A stretch of DNA of 64,000 nucleotides from Rotaria macrura (lineage: Eukaryota; Rotifera; Eurotatoria; Philodinida; Philodinidae). This document shows, piece by piece, positions 47,601 through 59,305 of the stretch; within the stretch, counting starts at the first letter, position 1; every line of letters starts with the position of its first letter. Position numbers and translations under genes: made by a program. The DNA lies in assembly GCA_900239685.1 (NCBI GenBank), contig OENT01000513.1:40502-104501 (forward strand). Reading direction: 5' to 3'. The notes under the pieces were generated by a model. It saw only the letters and a list, made by a program, of their open reading frames with translations, searched no databases and had not been told where the DNA came from.

Positions 47601-48157
47601 GATAGCGATGGTGTTTCTTCAATAGGAAAATGACTATTATTATTATTATTATTAGCTATGTTTGTTGCGGATTCATTTGTAATTGAATCGACATTTGTAC
47701 TTGTTGAATAATCAGATATAGATCGACTTGTTGTGCGTTTAGATGGACTTGTACTATTATTTTTACGTAAATTCTTTAAACGAGCTTTACCTTTGCCATG
47801 TTGCAGTAATAGTTGAGCTTGTAATTTCAAACCATTTTCATCCATTTTAACAAGACGTGCTTCATCAACCCATTCATCCCATTTTGAACTCCAGCCACAA
47901 TAATGTACTAAATAGGATGGACGATGAAAATTTCCGCTATCATTTTCTTTCATCTTATGATCGACACATTTAACTTCATATAAAAGTAGACCATGATAAC
48001 AGAGCATGACTTCATTTTTTTTAAAACGATATTGTGTTGATGATAATTCATTATCGATTTGTAAAACATCGATCACTGGTTCTATGCTTAGAATATTATT
48101 ATACTCTTCTTCTTCTTCTTCGTCACCATCATCGATCAATTCTTCGTCATCTGACAT
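44674..48157 (-). CDS. MORF4L1: MRG15/MORF4L1 chromodomain protein, two exons
   Basis: Chromatin reader subunit of the NuA4/TIP60 acetyltransferase and Sin3/Rpd3S-type deacetylase complexes; nuclear. Exon 1 is 48157-47443 and exon 2 is 45308-44674 (phase 1), giving 449 residues. An acidic N-terminus (MSDDEELIDDGDEEEEEE) is an addition relative to vertebrate MRG15. The chromo-barrel domain is at about 40-125 (KNEVMLCYHGLLLYEVKCVD, then SYLVHYCGWSSKWDEWVD with the aromatic cage residues present). A Ser/Asn-rich linker (130-260) is longer than in vertebrates. The MRG domain is at about 262-445 (FPSELVELLINDRDLI, LYRFERLQL, GSIHLLRFLWRIKDLL). TTTTATTTTAG ends 6 bases before the ATG, a probable leader or trans-splice acceptor. 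The 2.1-kb intron contains repeat copy 4. Confidence 0.94.
46110..46648 (+). repeat. Palindrome-headed interspersed repeat, copy 4
   Basis: The head carries the perfect 18-bp palindrome CTCGGACTTAAGTCCGAG. The tail is GTGTACTCACATTTTTGAGTACACTAAAAG. It lies inside the MRG15 intron, opposite to the gene's transcription. A stretch present in other copies near 'catctagaa...' is shortened here. The internal frame is conserved from the PVPHLRD text onward but frameshifted at its start. Confidence 0.9.
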
Positions 48158-49405
48158 GATCGTCTAAAATAAAAACAAACAACAATCCATCCATAGGAAA
48201 AACAAAACACAAAAACATTCAAATAGAATAAACTTACTTCAATTAGATTCAAATAAATAGAGTTCGAACAAAAAAAAATAGATTTATCTAATATTCCACT
48301 GGTAATTTTTCCTTTTCAATGAAGACTAATGTATAAGAAATTTTCATGAGAGAATTAATATATATATATATACATCTATCAACTAAGAAAGAAAAAGAAA
48401 CGAACTATCATTATTCCATTGATATTCAATAGATATAGAGCGCCACATTCCGTGTGTTTGGATAGAATGAATAGTTGCGTCCAATGACTATGCATACAGA
48501 ATTTGTTCTACTCTTCAACAAAGATCATCATCGATAATGCCTTTTAAAAATCGATTCGTCTTTCGAAGCATTGACATTGAATACAATTTTCAGAGAATGT
48601 ATTAGCAAGAGTACTGTGAAATCAACGCTAACATACCATTATGTTCTCGAAAGATTTATAATAAAACAAAAAACAACTATTACAAATAATTCATCTTGTT
48701 GTGAGTGATTTTCAAGTGATCTCGTTGTGAATAATCTCATAATTTAATTGGATACAAGTATAATGTTTGAAAATCTGGCGCTCTAATTACACAAATATAT
48801 TTAGTAGTGGTAAAAAACTTTAATGGCTCCGATTCTTCATTTAGAGTTGGTTCTTCATAAAATGAAAATGACATATTTTCCAAGACTCCTATATGATCGA
48901 TGTAGTCTTCAACTACGTTTTTGTTTCATCGAGCCAATAGAACATTGTGTACATGTTCGACGATGCATGAATGAACCATCGACTCATTCATTTGAGCAAA
49001 CTTACTCTGTTACAGTAGATTCAACTGTGTGTTGTAAAATTTTGTAGAAATCTTTCATCAAGACGAAAGCATCTTATGGAATCTAATCATTTGAACTCGA
49101 AATTTGTCGATCGGAACCTGATAGAAGTGTGATCACATATTCTGCATATAATATTCTCATATCGAAGAAACAAAAAAAACCTCTTTCCAATATTTGTATT
49201 CAATGAATTGGATACTCGACTCACTGAGAACTACAGAGCGATTCCAATATGTTTCTTGTTCAACAAACTGTTCAATATGTAAAATAATTAATCGGATACG
49301 TTTAATTCATTTTCCTCGCTTCACTAAAAGCTGAAAAGAATCGAAAAAAGTGATTCTAGTAGAGAAAATTGTTTCCGATAAGAATATAAGGAAATGAACA
49401 TTATA
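48158..49405. other. 5' flank of MRG15 and spacer to the Tigger remnant
   Basis: No gene is supported. The plus-strand frame 48823-49047 has His/Leu/Cys-rich composition and no splice partners. The MRG15 promoter and leader exon should lie just right of 48163. Confidence 0.5.
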
Positions 49406-50219
49406 CAGTCTAGTCCGCTTATAAGAGCTCCGGATAAAGGGGCGGTCCGCTTATAACAACTGTGTTTTGGTGCGTTTTTGCGATTTTAGTCCGTATAAAA
49501 GAGCCTTTTTATCTATATGATTATAAATGTGCACTTGAGTTATGAGAAAAATGCTTCAAACGATCAACGATAGCATGCCGATAATCGATTATGCAAAATC
49601 GATCAATATTTTAAAAGCGTTCCATATGCTCAAACGAGCTTAGTTTCTCGTTTCGCCCGCTACGATCGAAAACTGTTTTCGAGAAGCCGGTTTTCTGGTT
49701 AGTGACAACACTAGCAACGTGGACGAAATGCAGATGATTTTGTATGTGTCGGAATTCGGTGAAGCCATACAAGAAGAAGATTTCGAGGCTTTCGTCGATT
49801 GTGATAAGGAAGCCGAATGTTTTGGAAATCACACGGATGACGAAATTAGCCATTCAGTGAAACTAAATTGTCAAGGAATAGTCGATTTAGAAGAAGCAGG
49901 AATTTCTTATGAATCGATACCAGGTGTCTCTCATAAAGATGCACTGATGCATCTTTCGATGGCTCGCACGTATTTGGTAGAGAATTTTACAGAGTATAAC
50001 TCATATTATGATATCGAAAAGAACGCTTTAATTTATCATACTCAAAGTAAAATCACGGATTTCTTTAAGTAAATTTATGTATGTCTATGTACTACTTAAT
50101 AAATGTTGACAAGAAACAATTTTTGCACTGTTTTACATATAGTTCGGATAAAGGAGCGGTCCGGATATAAGAGCCTATTTCAGAAACTCTGACTGCGCTC
50201 GTATAAGCGGACTCGACTG
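49406..50219 (+). mobile_element. pogo/Tigger-family DNA transposon, internally deleted
   Basis: The ends are inverted repeats: CAGTCTAGTCCGCTTATAAGAG at the left and, in reverse complement, CAGTCGAGTCCGCTTATACGAG at the right. The flanks are TA/TA (49404-49405 and 50220-50221), as for Tc1/mariner-pogo elements. Subterminal copies of the GGATAAAGG...GCGGTCCG text recur near both ends. At 814 bp it keeps only the transposase C-terminal part and has lost the DNA-binding and DDE core. Confidence 0.92.
49602..50071 (+). pseudogene. Remnant of pogo/Tigger (CENP-B-like) transposase C-terminus
   Basis: The open part, 49719-50071, encodes 117 residues from VDEMQMILYVSEFGE to ITDFFK. Upstream, in the same frame, the text reads through PATIENCFREAGFLVS, the motif that typically closes the DDE region of Tigger/pogo transposases. 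A stop codon lies a few residues before it (after FHMLKRA). The catalytic triad is absent, so it cannot be an active transposase. It lies wholly within the terminal inverted repeats. Confidence 0.85.
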
Positions 50220-50221
50220 TA

Positions 50222-50640
50222 CTCGAATTTTTAACGATGGGTTCTCCAGAAAACCAAGCACCTAAATTTTCTGAACTTTCAACGTGCAAATATAACTTTG
50301 TTTAAACAATATAAAAGGATAGAACAAACAATCCTCTAAAAAATGAAACGTCTCCGAGGTCTCTGGGACAATTTTTGACTGAGTTAGAGCAATCTTACGG
50401 AAGACTTCATCGTGGTTTTTCTATCATTTCGTAAGAAAAAAAAAATTTTTGGCGTAACAGCAAGATGCTGTATCTCAACCGCAAAATGTTGCAGAGACCT
50501 CGGAGATGATTCGTTCTATAGAGGATTGTTTTCTCTATTCTTCTATATAATTAAAACAAAGCTATATGTGCACGTTCGAGGTTCAGAAAATTTAGGCGCT
50601 TGGCTTTTTCGAAACCCCATCGTTAGAAATCCGAGCATAC
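50222..50640. mobile_element. Foldback MITE, almost fully palindromic (about 420 bp)
   Basis: The left arm, beginning CTCGAATTTTTAACGATGGG, matches the reverse complement of the right arm, CTCGGATTTCTAACGATGGG. Pairing continues for about 200 bp through CCTAAATTTTCTGAAC, ACAATCCTCTA and CTCCGAGGTCTCTG, leaving a short loop near 50420. TA lies at 50220-50221 on the left and about 50639-50640 on the right. There is no coding capacity. The left TA is also the right target duplication of the adjacent Tigger element. Confidence 0.85.
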
Positions 50641-51590
50641 TTTTTATTTCCTTATATTCCTGTCGGAAACTATTCTCTCTACTAGAATTATGTGTTACAT
50701 TCTTTTCAGCTTTTAGGATAAAGGTGTCGGAATAATTATTTTACATACTGTATGTATGTTCAGATTTGTTCCGACTGAGGATCTACAGATCGATACTTTA
50801 CTTTTTTTTTGGATTCCATGATGTTCGGTGAGATATCTAATAAAAGATGATGGCATATTTCAGTAAATGCTCAATCTTGTTGATGTCATTGTGAAACTTG
50901 AGTAAACAGACGTTATAAGTAAACGACTCATTTAAAGTTTGTATTTGTCGACAAATTATGAGCTCATTTGTAAGTCGAACGTCGAGAATTAATAGAATTT
51001 TCCAATTGAAAAATCTTCTAATTTCTTAATTGTGATACATTGATTAAAAAAATACATTCTGTCAATGACTAAGTATTGTAGTGAAAAGCTACAAAAGTTT
51101 AACAGATGCTATAGTGTGAACCGTGGCTGGAACAAAAAGAAATCAGTCTCACAGTTTTCTAACCATAAAATGGTTTTACATGATTGAAGCAAATCAAATT
51201 CAAGTATCAATACGTGATTCGATAAAATTTATCCTGTAAAACGGTTCTTCAAAATGTTTAGAAATTATCTAGCAATCTATTGCAATGAACACTATCTGGT
51301 TGTCGAATCCTGACTGAATTCTAACCGCTGATAGAATGTAGAATTTCACAATATTCAATCGTCGGAGAAAGTCTTGTCTTTCAATACTACTATTCTATTT
51401 CTTTAGTCTGTCTGTATTTGAAATGTAGCAACAAAATCAAAAACAGTTTGTAATTGTAGCATAGAGGATGAAGATGAAACATGGATTCCTTAATAATTCA
51501 TTATTCAATTCTATGAACCTGACACTCATATATACAGTATTGGAAATACGCTGATTATAATTTCGTCTGATGAATTGACTTAACAGTTTA
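50641..51590. other. Spacer within the transposon cluster
   Basis: No open frame of interest and no clear inverted repeats. Possibly decayed mobile DNA, but nothing can be named. Confidence 0.4.
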
Positions 51591-51854
51591 CGTAACTAAT
51601 GTCGAAAGGTAAAAATATCGATTTATGGAATGTGTCGGCGTCAGACACTCGAACGAACAACATATGCGAAGGTGAGAAAACACACTGTTCGGTTAGACAA
51701 CTATGTCACGTTTTTTCTTATTGAAGGCTATCATAGCAGAATGAATTGTCGACTACTAAAAAAACATCCGAACATTTGGCAATTCATTAATTTCTTGCAG
51801 CAGGAAGAGAAACGAGTCTCAGTGATAATGCGTCAATGGTCGAGTAGCGCATGA
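51591..51854 (+). pseudogene. Tail of a FLYWCH/MULE-type transposase, remnant
   Basis: The frame 51630-51854 encodes GYHSRMNCRLLKKHPNIWQFI, then NFLQQEEKRVSVIMRQW. The pattern G(Y/W)HS-(R/K)-(M/F)N, HPNIWxFI, LxxEE is characteristic of the C-terminal part of MULE-related transposases that accompany FLYWCH zinc fingers in animals. The catalytic region and FLYWCH finger are missing and I found no terminal repeats, so this is a fragment. Confidence 0.7.
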
Positions 51855-52776
51855 AAGAAAAAGAACTACTGAAAATCGGTAATACAACATCGCATCAACA
51901 CTTTATACAAAGGATACGGTGACAATCTTATCGATGCATTCGGCCTGTTTACAGGCTTGTCATTTGTAGTAGCGAAAAAAGCCAAATGATTCTGCTCGGA
52001 TTATATTGAAGTTAACCAAGCCAAAACATCCATGTGTTGATTTTGTTTATTGATTTTAACTTTTCCTCTTTCCAACGAAAAATAGAGTCATTTCTCATTT
52101 GATTGAAATTATTCTTCTTTCGACATTTTTACTTTTCGACCAAAGTTGGTATCGCCAACGTAACGACTATCTTTTTGATCGTTGAAAAACGAACAAATTA
52201 AAGAATATTTTCATTTTCAACAAGAAAAAATCGTCTGAAGATATAATTTCGCATGACTTCTTGAAATATAAAGTTTATTGAACAACACATAAACGATTTG
52301 AAAAGATAGTTGTTGTCAATTAAGTTACATAATTAAATTCAAGGTATATTCTAGAAATTAGTTGAATATGAAATTAACAAACCAAATCTATCGAAACACA
52401 TTGTAAAAGCTCGAGTTAATTTTATTGCGCTTGAATTGAATGCAATAAGACAGATTTCGATGTTATATAAAGTATTTATTTTTCAATCATATTTTTATTT
52501 GATGAGCGTAGTTGTCGATCGAATCTCAACATATATATATATATACATAGCTAGAGAAAGATCAACTTATTTTGAAGAAAACAATGAGTGAGAGATAACT
52601 CGTCACGTCAGATATAGAACCATGTGAAGTCCTATCTACACTCGACTAATAATAATAAATCTTCGAACAAGGAGACTTTCAAGAGTTGTCTAATCATTTC
52701 TATCACTGGAAAATCAATAATAAACTCAAAGATTTAGATAATAATTAACTAGAAAGTTTACAAAAGTCAAGCGTCT
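51855..52776. other. Spacer between the MULE remnant and a small membrane-protein gene
   Basis: AT-rich, with an (AT)n run near 52530-52545. No supported gene. It presumably contains the promoter of the gene starting at 52777. Confidence 0.45.
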
Positions 52777-53368
52777 ATGACTTCGCAAAATCTAAATCGT
52801 TCGAAGATATTTATTCAAATATTAAGTAGAATCAGTAGATCAAGGTTAAAAGGTGATATTAAACCTACACAACTTTATACTACTTATGTCTACCGAAACG
52901 AACTAGTATCCAAAAATATCTACTTAGATTTCTTCAACTGTTTCGAGGATAATTTTATCGGGCGTCCATTTCGAAATAATGGATGTCGATGTGGAATTTT
53001 TTCTTGTGACGGTAACAATAGTCATCTCGAACGAACAAATTCATCGGTAGGTTGACACAGAGCAATGTAATTTCTAATTTATTTTCACGACTAAATTGCT
53101 CATGAAGTCTGTTTAGTATTCAGCATAGAGAAACTCATCAATCTATGAGGCTTGAAATTTGCAGGTTGTTACCAATTGGCATTCGCAAATTTTAAAGAAA
53201 ACGAGCGAAATATCAACAATTACAAGTACTAATGTAGCTCCGTCATTTCATCTGATACTAAGCTGTTCATTTTTGTTTATGTCAATGTTGGTTCGTCTAA
53301 TTCAAGTTATCCTCTTGTACCTTTCTAAATTTCATTGTGTTCGTTGGAAAAATGAAAGTAACATGTGA
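52777..53368 (+). CDS. Small hypothetical single-span membrane protein, two exons
   Basis: Exons 52777-53046 and 53165-53368 join in phase 0 (TCATCG|GTAGGT ... TTTGCAG|GTTGTT), giving 157 residues. The N-terminal 105 residues are soluble and basic, with a small Cys cluster (NNGCRCGIFSCDGN) that could be a disulphide or metal site. A hydrophobic segment of about 25 residues (SFHLILSCSFLFMSMLVRLI onward) near the C-terminus suggests a tail-anchored or single-span protein, ending in a short charged tail. No family is recognised. The two in-frame exons with good splice sites argue for a real gene, but it could be a decayed one. Confidence 0.5.
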
Positions 53369-53587
53369 AGAATGACATTTATTCTTATATCAGTTATGAA
53401 TAATACTGATTTGCGCCATAATGTTAAGATATACTGCGCATTCTTCTGTTACTAAGATCATATCCAATCGTCAATAATTTTAATTTGTTCTATGATTTAA
53501 ATTCTTCTTCTGTTTATCAATAGTATTATTAATCTACTTTACTATTAACATTACTTTCACTTGTCAATTCGATTTATTAACTTCGTA

Positions 53588-56500
53588 ATGTGTTTAAGGA
53601 GTTTTGTTATTCTCACTGTTATGATATTTACAACATGTTTGATAATGATAAGTCAAGAGAGCCGTTTGAAATCATTACATAAGAACAAATCAATGAAAAA
53701 TAAAATGGGTAAGTATATCCTAGCGTACTTTTATAGTGAAGATTTTTGCTACGATCGTATTTAATCGGCATGTGAATCGAGGATAGGCGTAAAACAAAAA
53801 CATCAATGCTCTCCCCACTAGTCCATATAACACAGCTAGACTCAATTATGATTCAGCAAAAACCAATAGCTATCTCAAAAACAAATGAATCGATTCCAGA
53901 GGACAAGTGACTTCTGAAAAAACGACTCGCGGACTATCAAAAGGATGAATGATAGATACGTCGTTTTATTAAGTAAATGATTCGGTACCAGAGGTGTTCA
54001 AAGGGCACGGGTAAGGTCTTATACCCTGTAAATTAGTAAAATAGGTTTGCGCGTTTTTATCCTAAGAAAGAATGTAGTTTAAGTCTTTGAAAGAAAAATT
54101 CAGGAATAGAATAGACGAGACACAGAAATGATCATAAGATTTTCGCAAGATTTGAATTTAGAAATTTGAGTGAAAAATTTACTGATAATCATGTTAGTGG
54201 AAGTGAAAGTGAAGAATATGATTATTATCTGAGAAAGGGTGATAAACTTGATCGAAATCGTTTGTTTCAATTTGACAAGAATAAAGAAACGATAGAACCT
54301 TTAACAATTTAGAAAAATCATGACAAATATGCTCAGTCAATTTTACCTATTTCGGTAACAACAACGAGTATAGGACGAGAATTTTCCACAGCTGGTTGAA
54401 TCCTTAACCGAAGCAGAACAATTCTTTAACTAGATAGTTTAGAAATCATTTTATTAGTAAGATTAACAGAAAAAAAAATCTTCGTAAGAAGTTATTCATT
54501 TTGTTCAATCGCATGGCTTTATCCTTCCTTTGTTGTTATCTTTCTTGAGCATTCTATCACATGAAGTCCTATATTAAAACTAATAAACTCGGATGCATAT
54601 GTTGCATTGTTTTCTTCTCTTTTGTTTTTCTATGATACACATGCATTGTATAATTGGAACTATTATTTATTATTATTCTAAAATCGATCTGAATCCAATA
54701 TTACTCAATGACAGAATATGGAAGCTTAGTTGCCTGTAAACTTGATTGAAACTCAACAAAGTACTCTAATGGATTGGCCCGATAGAGAAGGGATAGTTTT
54801 TCAATCTTGCGTTTTTCTTGTCAACACGATAAGGCAGGGTGTAAAAATTCACCCTGTGGACACCTTTGTTCGGTACTACTATGGTATTTATCCGTAAATA
54901 GATGAGGTACATTCAGCATTGTTTAACTGAGTAGTTTTGTTTGACATTTGATAAAGTGTGCAATAAATTTCGTAAAAAGGGAAAACCTGTCCAACATCGA
55001 AGTGATGAGCATATATATAAATATATCCTTTCAATATGAACAATGATTTAAAGAAATCGGGTCAGTTAAAGTCGTCAAACTTAAAACCTAACCGATGTCA
55101 TCGACCGTATAACAGTATCCATCGACATAGAATTTTTGTTGAAAACAACATAATTAAGGTTACTTTTGACTAGATAATACTCGTAGCTTGGTATTGTTTG
55201 TATGGTCATCCTTTAGAGAGTTTTACAATAATGAGTGTTTATTCTTTCAGCAAGTAATATAATTGGTCTTCTTTTATAACACTCGAATCTTATATCTTTA
55301 AAATGGTCTTTGCTTCTAGGCATTAAACACATACAACACAACAAGCGTCGAATAAAAAGAAATGAATTTGATGCGTCCACTCCTTCCATTGAAGTCGATA
55401 GTACGGACAAAACAAATACAGCAGGTCATGTCGATCTTAACAGTTGTAATAATGCATATCTTACTAGTCGATTCTCTTTTTTCTTTGTTTTAGATCTAAC
55501 TTTAGAGAGCGATACAGTAGAATCAAGTGCAGAAAATTTGACAACAACTGCATCTATCGATACAACTTCGTACACACCTCATTCTGAAGAAGAAGTATAC
55601 ACTGTTTCTGTCGGATCCGCTCTCACAGAAGCAGTATATACCATCGATCACGGCTCAGGTAAAACATAGTTCTGATTGGAAGAGGTTTTCATAGATTTTC
55701 ACATCCAGATATCGATAGTTACAACTGCCCCTTTTCTACATTTAGTTATCGATAAAGATGCTGACGACGACAGTAAAAAAGTGGTACCTCCCGCCGATAT
55801 CGATTCAGGTAAACAATCATTGAAATTTTCCTATGCTCATGTTTTTTGTATAGAAGAAATCTACTCTGCAATTCCAAGCCTATTTAAAGAAAGCAGCAGC
55901 CATAAAAAGAAGCCAAAAGTGCATGTTTCAGAGCACGAAATAGGTAACACGGGATAGCCAGCACATATGGAGCTTTCTTTTATCACTTGATTTTTTTTTA
56001 TAGATGAGGCTCATGCCTCCATACCGCATTTGTTTGGTGATGACGACTACGATGGAAAAAAGACGGATCATTCATCTCATGCTGATTCAGGTAAGGATGA
56101 ATCATTCTACTTTGTCTATTTTACGATTGTTTGTATGTATTTGTTTAGACGAAATATATGCAGGTATTCATCGCTTGTTTAAAGAAATGAATATTAAGAA
56201 AAAGAAGCCGAAAGTGCATATTCCGAAAGATAAAAAAGGTAATAGACTATGAGATGTTTATTGAATTTTGATTATTGGTTTGAACTTTTATTGATAGATG
56301 ATGTTTATCACTCAATCAGCTATTTGCTTGGTGATAAAGTCATACAGGCAATGAAAAAGAAGTCGAAGTCTACTGTCGCTAGTGCTGAAAGTGGTACGTA
56401 TGAAGTTGAAAAGGGACATTTTTGTTTTTGAACAGTAATATTAATGTATAGATGATGTATTGAATGCCATGCAGTTTCTATTCCATGGAAATGAAAGTAC

Positions 56501-57764
56501 TCGGTCAGGTAAAATTTACTGTGTGCAATTGTTTTGTCGTGGTATCACAGTTTTAACTCATATATTTTGCACATTGGTTTAAAAGGAACCACAAAACAAA
56601 TATGTCTATAATCAGTTTTGATGGTCCCTTATGGAACGAGAGTATTGAGTGAGCAAAAGTAATGTGTATTTCTTCGATCGGAAAAATGGAAAATAGAATG
56701 AAAGAATCGATGAAAATTTATCTTAATGGAAGGTGTGGGTTCTTCGCACATCTCTGCTAGTATGTATGTAATTGGCTTTGAAATCCAATTGATAAGAAAT
56801 ACTATTCTACGTTGTTATGAACTAATCTGACTCACAGTTACTCCCTAGTCAACTATGTACTTAGTGTCAATAGTTGATGTAGTTCTTGTAAAACATTTGG
56901 AACGTCTCTAGCTTCTTAATAGATCTTTTCTGAGTTTTGTTTGTCATAGATTGAGATTTATAGGATTGATGTTTCGAAGACGGAGAGATGAAAAGGCCAT
57001 ATTCTCTAAGGGTTTTGATAACTCTAAAAAAAATGATTGAACTCATATTTCGGATCCCACACCCTTTTTTAATTCTGCACGATCCCTCGACGTGAAGATT
57101 CAAAGTTCAATCAAATCGAATCACAGATGAACAGTTTCAACATAGTTTATTTCATTGAGGGTGGGTTTAACAATGAAAGAGCTGCTAGTATAGTTTCTGT
57201 ATCGTCAAAGCAGAAAACATGTCAGGTACGTTGTGTTTTTGCTGAGCATATGAAAAGGAATACATTCATCATGCGTCACTTAATCTGGCAAAGCTAAAAT
57301 AACGAAGCAATTCGAATATATAATTATCGTTAGTCAATAATGGTCAAGTTATCCAAATCACTAACTTAAATCGTTAAAAATAATCTTCTAGAACATGCAT
57401 TCGATTTTTAAATTTAGATACCAAGAAAGTAGTATTTGATGTTTTGAAAAATGATATCAAAAGTCTAGAAGCAGAATTAAATCCTTGGATTCCATTAAGT
57501 TCTCAAACTATTACTATGGAACATCAAACACGTGCTGCCGCTTTTCTGGCGTGTTGTTTTCCAAAGACCGATGTGGATGGAAATGAACTTAAAGTTTTCG
57601 TCGATGAATATGGTGCAACGAAAGAGCAAGACAAAATCATTGAAGGATGTATGAAAAAATTATCAACAGGGAATAAATATCATTGCACTACTGAAATAGA
57701 TAAATTGAAACAAATCGGTGCCGCAACGATCAAGTTAGTAAATAATTCACGTGAAAATATTTGA
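53588..57764 (+). CDS. Modular protein built from duplicated phase-1 exons, ten exons
   Basis: Exons: 53588-53708, 55320-55424, 55494-55658, 55746-55808, 55854-55943, 56004-56090, 56149-56238, 56298-56393, 56452-56508, 57418-57764. Every intron is phase 1 and the total is 406 residues. The first exon encodes a hydrophobic segment (CLRSFVILTVMIFTTCLIMI), a signal peptide or anchor. Exons 5-9 each begin, after the split codon, with a related module: EEIYSAIPSLFKE, DEAHASIPHLFGD, DEIYAGIHRLFKE, DDVYHSISYLLGD, DDVLNAMQFLFHG. Exons 5 and 7 are both 90 nt and also share KKKPKVH(V/I). The 115-codon last exon (LKNDIKSLEAELNPWIPLSS, then HQTRAAAFLACCFPKTD) looks helical and globular. I do not recognise the family. 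Intron 55425-55493 is also open in frame, so it may be retained. Intron 1 is 1.6 kb. Confidence 0.68.
53709..55319 (+). other. Long first intron of the modular gene
   Basis: 1.6 kb between the signal-peptide exon and exon 2. AT-rich, with no open frame or inverted repeat I can support. The stretch 54130-54420 reads through short Asp/Glu-rich frames broken by stops and may be old coding sequence. Confidence 0.5.
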
Positions 57765-59305
57765 TACTATAGCTGTAAATAAAATGAACGAAAACATTTC
57801 TCTTTCTTGTAGATCGTACGAAGAGATGTTCCTGTACAGAATTGAAAAATGTTTAGAAAAAGAAATTCTTTTCTAGCCATGTGTTCATCTCATTCTTACA
57901 TCTGATGACTATCGGAATAATCTGAGCATTTCTACCGAAAGATATAATCACCTATGAAAATATTTCTGTCGAATAGATAGCCTGTCACAGAGACCGAAGA
58001 TGAATCGAATCTGTAGTGTCTATTCTGTTCCAGTTCCGAATCGCAGCACTGAGTGTCATAGTCAAATATTTTTCGCGTTACGTGTCGTTACGTTGCAGTA
58101 CTTTGCACCAATACTACCGTCAGGTGGCAGTTGATCGCTACAGGATTTATTAACTCTATCGAAACTAACAGTAATTGGTATTTTTGTTTCCACTATAGTT
58201 ATCGTTTCAATTTCATCGCAATTTTTTCCGTATAAATTTAATATTGTTCAGCTGCCCCTACACTTGCGCTTGCAGTTTCTTATTGATAGAATCAATGATT
58301 GAACGCTGAGATTTTATTTCTTTTGAAACGTCATATGTATACTAAAAATCTCAGACCAATTCTGTGTAACCCAAAATTCAAGACAACAGCTCTCACAGTG
58401 ACTAGTATTTTCGAAAACTTTGGAGAAAATCATTGGGATCCTAGGAAATCCAAAGCAAGCTACAAAAATCTAAAAGAACTCATTTCTAATTGCAAATCCT
58501 GTCAAAAAGGGGTTTAGGACAGTTGCTCGCACAAAAAACGCTTGAAGTAAATATATGAAAAAGACATAAAGATCTTCTTTATTAACAACAGTAGTAAGTG
58601 AGCAAGAAAAAAAAGTATGCTACATAAATAATAAGCATTCAATATATTTATAAAAGAATATCCGTTGTAAATAAATAGAGGAGCGATTTTTGAGGCTGCC
58701 AAAATAGTAACTGACTTGGTTGTTTTTTAAATGTACTTTTATGCAACTGACACTACTTTCATAGGATTGTAATGGTTGACTATGACTAATAATTATAAAG
58801 ATACTCAGGACGACCTGCTGATTTGACAGGCGGACCCGATTGAATCCTATTGGAAAACCATCGAATCCGATAGGAGTTCTTTGGAAGTTGTCAGATTTCT
58901 TGGGATTGGATGTATACACCATGTTATTGGATCCAGTTGGAATTCTCGAGATCCTATAGAATTCCATTGAGCAGCTGTGCTCTGAGTGGTGATCATCGAT
59001 CGCCTATGCATGCAGTTTAGAAAATTCTATTACATATTCTGAATTCTATCAATTACAATTAAATGGTCATGCCATATGCGAGCAACTGTCCGTTTCCCCG
59101 ATGCAGTATTAGGCAATGCCTTGAATTTCCTCCCATTAGTTTTCTACAAAGACATTTGACAGAGAGCTATATTCGATGTTGAAAAAAAAGAACATCGTTC
59201 AAACTAGAAAATGAAACATTCAATAATGTCTCCTGTTATTACATAATTAAAATAGTAATAAACAATGCGTGTTGAATTAAAGTGAATTATTCTTCTAAAT
59301 TTTAG
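57765..59305. other. Between modular gene and helical-protein gene; missing 5' exons
   Basis: The next gene's first exons should lie here but I could not place them. 58311-58517 is a protein-like plus-strand frame (HMYTKNLRPILCNPKFKTTA, then DPRKSKASYKNLKELI) ending in a stop. It may be a terminal exon of something or a relic. 58800-58960 is rich in degenerate ATCGGATTC-type motifs. Confidence 0.4.
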
